Positions 1 to 8,840 of a stretch of DNA of 34,794 bases are shown here, one piece after another (the stretch's first letter is position 1; every line of letters starts with the position of its first letter). Under the pieces are notes generated by a model. It was not told the origin of the DNA. It was given only the letters and a program-made list of their open reading frames with translations, and ran no database searches. The DNA comes from Glaciozyma antarctica PI12 (taxonomy: Eukaryota; Basidiomycota; Microbotryomycetes; Kriegeriales; Camptobasidiaceae), in contig KZ627146.1 of assembly GCA_002917775.1 (NCBI GenBank), forward strand, positions 248,324-283,117, written 5' to 3'. The position numbers and the translations under genes are program-made.

Positions 1-262
1 TACTGAGATCGTCATCTTCGGCGTCGCTGGAGGAAGAGAACGAGGTTGGCGGAGGTTGGCGAGGGGATCGGTTGAACGCGAGGAGGACGAGGAGGAGGCT
101 GAGAGACTGTGGAACCCAGCTGTGAATTCGGGTGAGCCTTGAGCTTCGCGAGGAGGAAAGAGGAACGCACGTCGCAACAACGTTCGCACGCCCAAGACTC
201 CCCGCAAACGCGCTTGCCACCAGAACCAACAACGCCGCGAGCTTTGCGAATCGACGCCTCAT
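1..262 (-). CDS. partial ORF with N-terminal signal-peptide-like segment, runs off left edge
   Basis: I do not recognise this protein. On the minus strand an ATG at 262 opens a frame with no stop down to base 1, about 87 codons. The product begins MRRRFAKLAALLVLVASAFA, which is basic residues followed by a hydrophobic core and small residues, like a cleavable signal peptide or a signal anchor. A second Leu/Val-rich stretch follows near residues 54-62, and an acidic Ser/Asp/Glu-rich segment lies at the window edge. One or more introns could be hidden in it. It is a candidate 5' end of a secreted or membrane protein lying mostly outside the window. The start is the first ATG in the frame. Confidence is low because only the N-terminus is visible and no domain can be named. 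Confidence 0.3.
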   Translation of the reverse strand, partial: MRRRFAKLAALLVLVASAFAGSLGRANVVATCVPLSSSRSSRLTRIHSWVPQSLSLLLVLLAFNRSPRQPPPTSFSSSSDAEDDDLS

Positions 263-593
263 CAACAGCCGCGCGACCCTTCGCCACCTGAGCCTTCGCA
301 GAAGCGGGCCTGTCTCTCCCTGCTCAAAGTCGAAGACCCCAGCTGATGCACACCAGCCAAAGAAGCAGCGTGCGTCATCTTCTGCCGAACCATAATACCC
401 CTCCCACACAAAGCTCAAGCAGAACCGACTCGCCAAAGTCTCCAGTAGCCTCCTGCCGATTCCCCGCCAAACCGCACGCGAGCAGCCTTCCAGCCCCTCC
501 CGAAGAGCACATGCCGCACTCGATCCATTACGTACAACGATTCCACCACCTCCAAATGATCTTTTGAGCCCTCCCACCCTGCTGTCCCTCCGG
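263..593. other. intergenic stretch left of LSM8
   Basis: This gap lies between the 3' end of LSM8 and the start of the left-edge ORF, both on the minus strand. Short plus-strand frames here are Pro/Ser/Arg-rich, are broken by stops in every frame, and show no domain. It probably holds the promoter of the left-edge ORF and the LSM8 terminator. No specific element was recognised. Confidence 0.4.
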
Positions 594-1280
594 CTAATGT
601 AGTACCTCGGGGATAGGGTCTGCGCGTATTGTTGATAGATCGATCGTTCCCTCAACCTCGAGGTCTACTTCGCCGATCAGGGTCTGGAGAGGGCGTCGGG
701 AAGGAGGAGGAGGTCGATAGGATGGAGAAGGGGGAGGAGGCGAGAGGGTGGGCGGGCAGGGGCATTGTAGTCGTCGAAAGGAGAGTCGGAGGCGCGTACA
801 GAGCACGTAGGGACAGTGGAGAGGAGGGGAAGAGAGGGATAGGAAGCCTGGTCAGCTCCTGCCCGCCCACCTCACACGAACGCGAGCGGCGACTCACAAT
901 GTTGTCCCCCCGCACGACATACAGCCCCAGTGGCACTTCCTCTACGCCTTCATCAATGCTGTACACCCGCTCCGTGCTGTCCGACAAGATGACGTTGGTC
1001 GTCTGGTCGAATCCTTCGAGCTTGCCCTGGTTTCCGAAGAATCAGCTGCCGTGTGCGAGTCGCGCAGGGAGGGAGGACGTACGACGATGGTCCGGCCGTC
1101 TTGGGTGATTACGAGGACCTTCTCTGCAGGGGGAGAGGGGGAGGAGAGACGCGTGGGAGGAGGAGGAGCAACACGTTAGCGAGGCGGTTCTCTGCGCCTG
1201 GCCTTGGGGCTGCGAGCAACGGAGACAAGGCAGAGGGGAATGAGATACGTACTGTCTACGTATTGGGTGAGCGCTGACAT
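594..1280 (-). CDS. LSM8: U6 snRNA-associated Sm-like protein LSm8
   Basis: LSm8 is the subunit that distinguishes the nuclear LSm2-8 ring, which binds the 3' oligo(U) tail of U6 snRNA and supports splicing. The gene has four exons: 1280-1253, 1123-1083, 1026-898 and 683-594. They add up to 96 codons, or 95 residues, against 96 in human LSm8. The Sm1 motif is visible as KVLVITQDGRTIV then GKLEGFDQTTNVIL, and Sm2 ends in LGLYVVRGDNI. The C-terminus reads TIRADPIPEVLH, close to the family pattern. All junctions are GT-AG and in frame. The first ATG (MSALTQYVD) matches the family start. Intron 3 (684-897, 214 nt) is about four times longer than the other introns here. The identification is secure from the conserved C-terminal half. 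Confidence 0.95.
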
Positions 1281-1697
1281 CTACCCAGGTGGTGAGGAGG
1301 AGAGGGGAGGACGCGCGAAGTTTCGTGACTCCGCCTGAGGAGCTGTAGCGGGTTGTCCTTCGTCGGGCACCGTTCCAGCGCGGTTCCTCTGCTCCAGGTG
1401 TTCTCAGAGCTCCCAATCTACGTAGTCTTGGGAAGCAGCGCGCGAAAAACGGTCTCTTGCACAATCTGAGCCTCCTCAATCGCACAGTTCGCACCGCGCT
1501 CCTTTGGTCTCATCGCGCCAACGTCTCCCTCTCTCCTCAGTCCTGCTCCGCCTCCAGACCAGATCCAGCGTCGAGCAATCACGCCAAGCAGTTCCGAAGC
1601 AGCTCGCTCGCCCCCCTCGCAGCCGCTAGGTAGAATCTACGTCTTGATGCGATACAGCGACAGTCTATTCACCCTCCCTCTCCAGCATCTCCACCTC
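1281..1697. promoter_or_regulatory. LSM8 upstream region / 3' flank of the PQ-loop gene
   Basis: This 417-bp stretch lies between two minus-strand genes. It must contain the LSM8 promoter and the end of the PQ-loop transcript. A plus-strand frame ending with a TAG near 1630 is open for some distance but has no good ATG and no domain. No TATA box or known operator stands out. Confidence 0.4.
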
Positions 1698-3268
1698 CTA
1701 AAGCGCCTCCTCATCATCCTCCTCCGTCTCCTCATCCGCAAAGATCTTGGCTCCCTCCTTGCGCGCACTCGCGTACCACCAGAACTGCGCCTCTCGTTAG
1801 CTTGCTTCTTCCGCCAGAAAGGGAGGACGACGTACCTGTCCGAGAACGATAAAGTCTAAGAAGATGGTCCCGCCCGAGCCGAGGAGCCACGAAGCGTTGA
1901 TGAGGAGGTGCTGGGGTGCGACGGATTGGAGGAGGATGGACTGCGCGAGGGATTAGCGAGGTGCGGAGTCCGACGCGGGGAGGAACGTACGGCTACGTAG
2001 GTCATGTTGCCTGCTACAGAGAAGGCAAACATAAGCAGTGAGAGCCCCTGGCACTTGGTCTCTCTGGCAAGGAGGGCTGGGGTTAGTTCCAATCACGATA
2101 GCCTGGTGCGATCGAAAGCTACCTGTTCTTTGCGATTTGGGGAACGCGGGATCCCACTACGTTCGGTCGGACCATCAGCTCCTGCCCATCCTACGCGCGA
2201 CAAGTGAGAAAAAGAACGCACAGTACAAGAACGCCGACATCCACCCAACGACCTGCGCCTTCGTGTCCCACACCTCCTGCTTCCTCCCCTTGGGCACATC
2301 CCTACTCAATCTCCACGCAACGATTCCGACCCCAGCAACCATGCACACGCCGCCGATGTATGAGACGAGGTCGCGATAGCGGCGCATCTTGATGTTGAGA
2401 GGGTGGGCGGGGTCGGAGGCGGAGAAGGAGGAGAGGAGGGGGTCGGATTCACGGGCGTCGGAGGGGAGGAAGAGGGAGGGGTGGAGGGCACGCTTTCGGC
2501 GGTAGTAGAAGACTGTGTAGGGTGGGGTTAGTAGGGTGGAGGTTAGTGAGAAGGACGCGCGAACCTTGGCCGATAAGGACGATGTCGCAGAGCGAGTAGT
2601 ACACCGCGAGGATGATCATCGTCGGCAGGAGTTCTTGCCAGAACGCGCCGAGGAGGTTTGTTAAGTCTCCGGCGAGCCACTGCGAAAGAGGGGGAGGGGG
2701 TCAGGCTTCTGACCACTCGGAAGGGGGATGGCCGCACGATGAAGAGGAATACGAGGCTGAGCCCTTCGCCGGATTGCTGTACGACGCAAAGCCATAACTG
2801 ATCGAAGGACCTGGGTTGAGTGAGAGAGTCAAAAGGAGTGCGAAGAAGGGAGCAACCTGGGGAGAGTACACGACGATCCAGCACCTGCGAGCAAGGTAAG
2901 AAGGGTTAGCCAAGCTCTTAATGTCCGCTATACTGCCCCGTGCGATGAACAACGCTGGTATCTAGCAGCTTCGGATGCACCTGCGGGGCTGCTCCCGAAG
3001 AGCCTTCCAACCCGTCCCTCTGCCCTCCTCCTCCGACGCACGCCGCAGGAGACACTCACGCGATAGAAAGCCATCCAATCATGCTTGACGCCCGAGGGTA
3101 TCCATCAAAGATGATAACAGGGCCAGTCTCTCCGCCATCCTGGTGTTGACGGTGCTTGAGGACTTGTAGCGCGACCTTGGGGACTGCTGCGGCGAGAGAA
3201 GTGGTGGCACAGGCTAGCAGGAGGGCTAGGCGGGAGAGAGGAAGGGGCGGGCGGGCGATGGTGGCCAT
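1698..3268 (-). CDS. PQ-loop family vacuolar/lysosomal membrane transporter (YPQ1/Stm1-like)
   Basis: This is a seven-helix PQ-loop protein of the group that exports cationic amino acids from the vacuole or lysosome (yeast Ypq1-3, human PQLC2, S. pombe Stm1). The start at 3268 gives a hydrophobic N-terminus (MATIARPPLPLSRLALLLAC). The first PQ motif lies in GWLSIACWIVVYSPQ, followed by QQSGEGLSLVFLFIWLAGD and then NLLGAFWQELLPTMIILAVYY. The second PQ motif lies in GSRVPQIAKN, followed by KCQGLSLLMFAFSVAGN. Later helices contain LLINASWLLGSGGTIFLDFI and FWWYASARKE. It ends in an acidic tail before the TAG at 1698. About eight exons join in frame with GT-AG introns. The intron before GSRVPQ uses the distal acceptor, since the nearer AG would create a stop. 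The family is certain from the paired PQ loops. The substrate is inferred. Confidence 0.9.
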
Positions 3269-3718
3269 GCTGTGGCGAGGACGGAGGGAAGAAAGATTCG
3301 GCGCGAAGATTCAATTTTGGCTGACGGCGGGCGAGCCGACGACGATCAACTCGCTCGTTTTGACTCGTTCTTGTTCTCGTGTTGGAGGCTAGAGTGTACA
3401 GATCTGAACGCACGAAGCAATTGCTCCAAGGGAAAGAGGCGACTGCTGATGGAGGAGCTGCTGCTGGTGAGAGTCGTTTGGCTCGCTCCTTTTTTTCGAG
3501 TCCTTTCTCTCTTCCTCACCGAATATTTTCCCTACGAGGTAGCTACACTTACGATCAGCTTTATACCCCCCAAACATGAAGCCAAACTGTTCCGAAGAAG
3601 ACGAGGAATTGACTCCCCCGACGTCGACGCCCCCCGAAGCGCTTGGAACGCCAAACTCTCTCTCTGCCAACTCACTCTGTCACAGGAGGACCAACCACCG
3701 CACCACCACCAACTCTGC
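3269..3718. promoter_or_regulatory. divergent promoter region between the PQ-loop gene and the USP gene
   Basis: This 450-bp gap separates the two head-to-head starts. It contains a T-rich tract around 3488-3498 and CT-rich patches, common near transcription starts in GC-rich fungi. An ATG at 3576 opens a frame out of phase with the USP protein and could be an upstream ORF. No known binding site was recognised. Confidence 0.4.
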
Positions 3719-5119
3719 ATGGCCACTAAGCGACCTCTCATCGACCGCCAGGCCTCCTCCTCGCGCGAAACCCATACGCGCGCCCACCCCGCCTCCGCTC
3801 CTCCTTCCCCCTTCGGCTCTCCCGTCGGTTCTCCTCCACTCCGTAGCGCCCTCAAGCACCACCCTGGGAACGCCGAGTCGGACGCTGGGTTCTCCCTGCA
3901 CCATCCTGCCACACATGAGCACGGCAAGATCACAGAGGGGGAGGTCCTCAGCCTCCCGCCCGCTTCGACGAACAGCGGAGGATTGGGGAGTATGTACAGC
4001 CGACGAGTGGGGTTCGATACTTTTGACAGCGGGATGACGCTGGAGAGTACGGGGAGCAGTACGGGGGGAGGAACAGGTGCGTCTCTGTGCTCGGAGCTTG
4101 GTCGGGTCGTGGGGCGCTGACGAGGGTACGCAGGTGTCAACTACTCCTTCACGCTCTCCGCCAAGTCAGCGCACTTTTGCCGCACCAAGGCGTCGAGGAC
4201 TTTCCTCGTTGGCACGGACCTGAACGGTTCGTCGTCTTCAGCTTCCTCACACGACGCGGCACTGACCCCTTCGCGCGCCGCGTAGAGTACTCGGTGCACG
4301 CGCTCGACTGGCTGCTGTCCTCGCTCGTGGAGAACAATGACGAGGTCGTTGTGTTGCGCGTGATTGAGCCTGGGTCGACGGCGTGGAACAACTGGCGCAG
4401 TGGGGAGGAGGGGATGGAGAAGGCGAGGGAGAAGGCGGAGGGAGTGCTGAACGACGTGATGAAGAAGAATGGGGAGACGCGGCAGGTGAGTCCGGCGTAC
4501 TGTGGCGAGGGAGGGAGCTAACCCAGGATACAGATCTCTATCATCGTCGAGTGGGCTATCGGGAGTGTGGAGGAGACTATCCACCGGTGCGCGTTCAGCG
4601 AGCTTATCGCAAAGATGGGAGCTGACCTTGCTCGCGTAGGATGATTGAGATCTACCGACCCGACTCGCTCATCGTCGGCACGCGCGGCCGCCCCGACAGC
4701 GTCTGGAAGAGCGCCTTCATGGGTTCCATCTCCAAGTGCGTTGCGTCCTCTCCTCCCGCGTCCTCGCAGCTGACGTCTCTCCAGGTACTGCGTCGCCAAG
4801 TCACCGGTTCCCGTGCGCTCGCTTTTCAAAGATTTGTCTGAACCCAGCTGACCCTTCAACGCAGGTCGTCGTCGTTCGCCCCGAAGACAAAGTCAAGGAG
4901 TCTCTCTCTCGCCGGCTGCAAGAGCCCAAGAAGCGCAGCTACCTCTCGCTACTAAGCCAAGACGACCGGAACGCAAGCACGTCGACGCTCGAGCGAACGA
5001 TTACGGCGCCAGCTGCTGGGGATGGGAAGGAAGGGAGGGGGAGGAGCAGTGCCGAGATGGAGAGGAAGGAGGTGTCGAAGGAGGGGACGGCGATGAAGAG
5101 GTTCCAGACGTTCTCGTAA
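3719..5119 (+). CDS. universal stress protein (USP) domain protein
   Basis: The N-terminal ~110 residues are Ser/Pro-rich and look disordered (for example SPFGSPVGSPP). A USP-like alpha/beta nucleotide-binding fold follows: RTFLVGTDLNEYSVHALDWL, NNDEVVVLRVIEPGS, then SLIVGTRGR and FMGSISKYCVAKSPVPVVVV. The glycine motif GTRGR...MGS has eleven residues between the second Gly and GS, where bacterial UspA proteins have nine, so ATP binding is plausible but not assured. A charged, Ser-rich tail ends at the TAA at 5117-5119. Introns include 4227-4285 and 4488-4533; all junctions restore the frame. I chose the ATG at 3719 because it is the first one in the coding frame close to the conserved region. 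Fungal relatives are cytosolic proteins of unknown detailed function, and a stress role here is inferred from the domain. Confidence 0.85.
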
Positions 5120-5269
5120 GGTCGCAAGGGGGTGTACACTAGATGGCCAGGCAAACAAGAGGCATCATTTCGCATTCACACCTCACTGAGGTCGCGACGT
5201 CGGCGTCGTCGCGACAACAAATCCGCTGAGAACGCGTTGCTGCCTCTCTCCTTCCTCCTCTCCGCCCCG
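5120..5269. promoter_or_regulatory. short gap and probable promoter of the coiled-coil gene
   Basis: This 150-bp gap lies between the USP stop and the next ATG on the same strand. It contains a CG-rich inverted-repeat-like patch, gtcgcgacgtcggcgtcgtc, at about 5191-5210. Nothing further was recognised. Confidence 0.3.
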
Positions 5270-6897
5270 ATGGCTCTCGCACGCCCTACTACCACCTTCC
5301 TCTCCTTTGGCGACCGCGACCTAACAGATACCTACGCCGACGACTCACGCTCCACGAGCTCTCACTCAACCATCGCCAATCGACACCCGCGCGGCGACTC
5401 TCCCCTCTCGCCCTCCCGCTCCCCCGCCAGCACGCGCAGCACGCGCAGCGGAGGAACAGGGAGGGAACTACCGAACCTCAATACCCTCCTGGCGTTCTTG
5501 GACGAGGACGAAGATCACAACACACTGCAGCAATCGCTGGTCTCCCCTCCGCGCTCCTTGGCTTCACCTCCCCGCCATATCGCCAGTCCTTCACGATCTA
5601 TCGCCGCCTCTGCCCCGCTACGAACTTCCACACCGCCGTTCCCTGCGCCGCTGGAGGAGGAGCGCGACGTGCCTGAATCGGCGGGGAGGAAGCAGTCGCG
5701 TGCACGGTCGGTTCTGAGCTTCTCTGCGGAGCTGAGGGGGGACGTATTGGGCGCGGGAACGGGGAGGATGAGCTCGGGGAGAGGAGTGGCAGGGTTGGGG
5801 AGGGAGGGGATGGGGAGGGGGCCCGGATAGCCCGAGTCCGAGACCGGGGAGCGCGAGCTTGTTGCTTGGGCGAGGGAAGGGGAAGGAGAGCGTGCGGGAG
5901 GAGGAGCTGGTGAATGAGAGTGTGGAGGGGGAGGTGAGGAGTGATTCCGTTACGCGGTTGGCGGATGAGGCGCGTCGTTTCTCCCTCCTGGCTGGGGTAA
6001 AAGAAGCTGATGGTGGTGCAGGTGATGTCCGAGTTTGAGACGATAATCTCGCGCGGATCTCCAGTCAAGCAAGGCCCTCGGTCTCGACCGCTCTCGCGAC
6101 TACGCAACATTCCTTCGCCACGGCTTGGAAGCCCGATAGGTGCTGAACCGAACTTCAGTCTCAAGGAGCATGAGGGGGAGGATGAGGAGCGAGACAACTC
6201 GTGGAGAGCATTGCAGGAGATGCAAAGGGTGACGGAGGAGACGTGGAGGACGAGGAGAGATTCCGAGGTGCGTTACGATTCTCTGGCGCGTTCGGGGGAC
6301 AGGAAGCTGATCGTGGTTTGGCGTCGCAGGAGAAGCTAAGAGAAGAGCTGAGGGATGCGAACTCGTACATTGCAAGACTGCAGTCCGACCTGCGCGAGAT
6401 CAACTCGCTTGTCTTTCAGCTACGGAACGACCCTCCTGTGGCCCGTCAGCAGTTCCCTTCGTGCGTCGCCCTTCTAGTTGTCCCTGCATAGCTGCTAAGA
6501 TAATTTCCAGGTCCTTCGCAGCTCCTTATCCGGCTCAGTCCGCCGCTTCAGAAGCCTCCGTCGCGTACCCTGCGAACCACGGTCTGAACGACGACGCCTG
6601 GGAAGTTGCTCGTGTACGTTCTCGTCCCTCTGGGCTCCGTCAATCCCGCTAACCAACTATACGCAGCACATCCTCAACCTCCTTCCAACCTTTCCTACCT
6701 CTCCACCTCCGACGATGCACTCCCTCGCCCTCGCGCTCCAATTTACGCGGTCCGTCGACGCTTTGGTGCACCTGGCGCCGGCGGGTGGAGGACGAGGCGA
6801 GAGGAGGGATGAGCTGGTGTTTGAGGAAGGGAATCTGGAGAGCGTGTTGCGGAGGGTGGGAGGGTGGGAGAGGTCGGTGAGGAGGGACGGGTCGTAG
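5270..6897 (+). CDS. coiled-coil protein of unknown function, one frame break in the present sequence
   Basis: I do not recognise the family. The N-terminal ~185 residues (from MALARPTTTFLSFGDRDL) are Ser/Pro/Arg-rich, with repeated SPPRSLASPPRHIASPSRS-type motifs that look like kinase or microtubule-binding sites. The middle holds an acidic segment and a coiled coil (SWRALQEMQRVTEETWRTRR, then EKLREELRDANSYIARLQSD). A conserved-looking C-terminus has DDAWEVARHILNLLPTF and LALALQFTRSVDALVHLAP, ending at the TAG at 6895-6897. Introns follow the GT-AG pattern (for example 5934-6019). The frame from the start meets a TAG at 5828. The downstream frame (PSPRPGSASLLLGRGKGKES) joins cleanly if the GGGGG run at 5817-5821 has one G fewer. 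A 37-nt intron at 5794-5830 would also restore frame, but its donor is poor. A cytoskeletal or spindle-pole role is possible but unsupported. Confidence 0.65.
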
Positions 6898-7084
6898 GAT
6901 TTTGATCGGAGTTTGTTGGAGGCGATTTAATGCAGCGAAGGCGGATTCTTGGACGGATCTACGTAGGCTGTACAGCAGTCCCATGGAGAGGCAGGGAGGA
7001 AAGAGCAGCTTGATCAGGCGAATCGTCGAAGCTCGAACGCTCGAACTCCGGCGAGCTCTCTCTTGCTCCTCCCCTCGCCCCGCC
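6898..7084. promoter_or_regulatory. gap and probable promoter of the next plus-strand gene
   Basis: This 187-bp stretch lies between two plus-strand genes. It holds CT-rich sequence just before the ATG at 7085, as at other starts in this window. No known element was recognised. Confidence 0.3.
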
Positions 7085-8699
7085 ATGGCTCACCAATGGC
7101 TGGACGACTCCTCGCCCTCGCCCGAGCCTGCGCAACCATTCCGAAACGCCATTTGGGATCCAGCGCCCCCCGAGCAGCTCTTCCACACCGTGCGTCCCCC
7201 TCTCTCCGAAGCTCCGACTCTTTCTAACGCGCGCTCTCAGATCGATCTCTCCTTCGACTTACCGACCGAGGACTTCTCTGCTCTCTCAGCTTCTCAGCTC
7301 GCTGCGATCCCTCTCCATCCTGGCGCAGGAAAGGACATCGAGGAGCGCGGGCGCGCCGAGCTTGTCAAGCGGCGCGCGGAGGCTCAGGATGCAGCGGGGG
7401 GTGCGAGGGAGTCCAAGAGGGCTCGGTGGGACTGCATTGTGACGGGCGGGAGCAGAGACGGTTTTGGAGTGGAGCTGGGGAAGAACCCAGCGGAGTACTT
7501 CTTCGACGACGTCCCGCTGGAGAGGTCGGAGAGGGACGTCGTCACGCTGGGCAAGGAGTAGGATGTGATCGATTGGGAGATGGAGGATCGGCAGCTGGCG
7601 CAGTGGAGGGAGGAGCGTGGGCTGAGGGACGTGCAGGGCTTGGGAGAGGAGAGGAGGAGGTCGACATCGCGGGGTCCGAAGGCGTCGCCGCACCAGCAGC
7701 ATCGTTGGCTGGAGCCGGATCCGATATCGGCGAACTCAGGCGATTTACGACACTCGTCGACCTTTCCTGATCGACCTCCGCACTTCCGCGCCGCCTCCTC
7801 GTCCACCGAGCCCCAGCTCACGGCACGACACGGTTCCGTCTCCTCCTCCCACAACTCCACTCTCCCTCGGGATCTCGTCATTCCTCGCTCGCAACACACC
7901 ACTCAACCAGCCCCACTTCAACCGTCCCACGGACCAAAATCCTCTTCCGACCACTATACCATCTCCTCTCTCGCCTCGTCCCGCCTCTCCAAGATCCTCC
8001 ACCTCACCACAAAGGACTACGCCCCCTAGCTCTCCAGCACTCCCGTCCCTTTATCCTGGTCACGTCCGCATCACGGCCGGCTGATCGACTTCCTCCGCGA
8101 CTGCGAGCCCGACCTCGCTCTCTGGGCGCAAAATCCCGCCTTCTTCTCTCCCCCAACGCTGCATCGCGTGTTTGCGCTTGTGCAACGGTGGAATCCGGTC
8201 AAGGAGGCGATGGGGCCACTGGGGAGCAAGCAGTCGGACGAGCCGATTCAGGGGGGCTGGCCGGCTTGGCGGGGGATGAGGCAGGCTGGAGGGTTCGTCT
8301 GGGGGCGTGGAGGGCAGATCAGTTCGAATGAGCTGCGGTGGATATTGGAGGAGGCGGAGCTGCCGAAGCTTGGGATCGGTCAGTCGATGCTCTACCTTCT
8401 GCGCCGAGGGGTCTGCTAATGGTTCGCTCGCAGTCAAGATCTTTGGAGATTTGTCTCGCTACCTATTCGGCGTACATCACTTGTGGCTTGAGCTACGCAA
8501 ATTCTTGGGCGCGGAACGAAGGCCAAGTCCTCGCTCGGTGCGGGTCCTCGCTCTTGTCGATTCTCTCTGGGGAACGGGCGACGATAAGAGGGAGAGACGC
8601 GAGAAATTCTTCGAGCAGAAGAGGGAGGGAGATTGGAGGAGGTAATTTGAGGGAGATGATGCAGGGTTCGTGGATCGGTTGCGCGAGGAAGAGGCCTAG
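7085..8699 (+). pseudogene. unknown gene of about 500 codons interrupted by three in-frame stops
   Basis: Family not recognised. The frame opens at ATG 7085 (MAHQWLDDSSPSPEPAQPF). It has two well-formed introns, 7190-7240 and 8379-8433, and runs to a TAG at 8697-8699. Inside this single frame there are TAG at 7559-7561, TAG at 8027-8029 and TAA at 8643-8645. After each stop the same frame continues with protein-like sequence: DVIDWEMEDRQLAQWREERG, then RPHHGRLIDFLRDCEPDLAL, then FEGDDAGFVDRLREEEA. Other readable parts are Ser-rich around residues 210-310 and a compact C-terminal region with GDLSRYLFGVHHLWLELRKF. Introns cannot remove the stops without losing the frame. Each stop is one C-to-T change from a Gln codon, though other ancestors are possible. 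It may be a recent pseudogene, three consensus errors or readthrough. I prefer the pseudogene reading. Confidence 0.6.
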
Positions 8700-8840
8700 A
8701 GGGGTGGACCGTTGCAGCCAATTTGTTGTTGCAAGCGCAGCTTTTTTTTCCGAGGATACACTGCTCCGTCGTTCCAGAGAGATTCGACGCAGTATCGAAA
8801 GCAGAAACACTCCCATTGGAGCGACGAACCCAGGATCGAT

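Noticed and set aside
1300-1640. Plus-strand frame ending near 1630 (…SSSLAPLAAAR)
   Set aside because: It has no suitable ATG and no domain, and it lies in the LSM8 promoter interval.
7558-7594. 37-nt intron that would remove the first in-frame stop of the unknown gene
   Set aside because: It has no branch site and would shift the frame, while the coding-like sequence on both sides is in the same frame.
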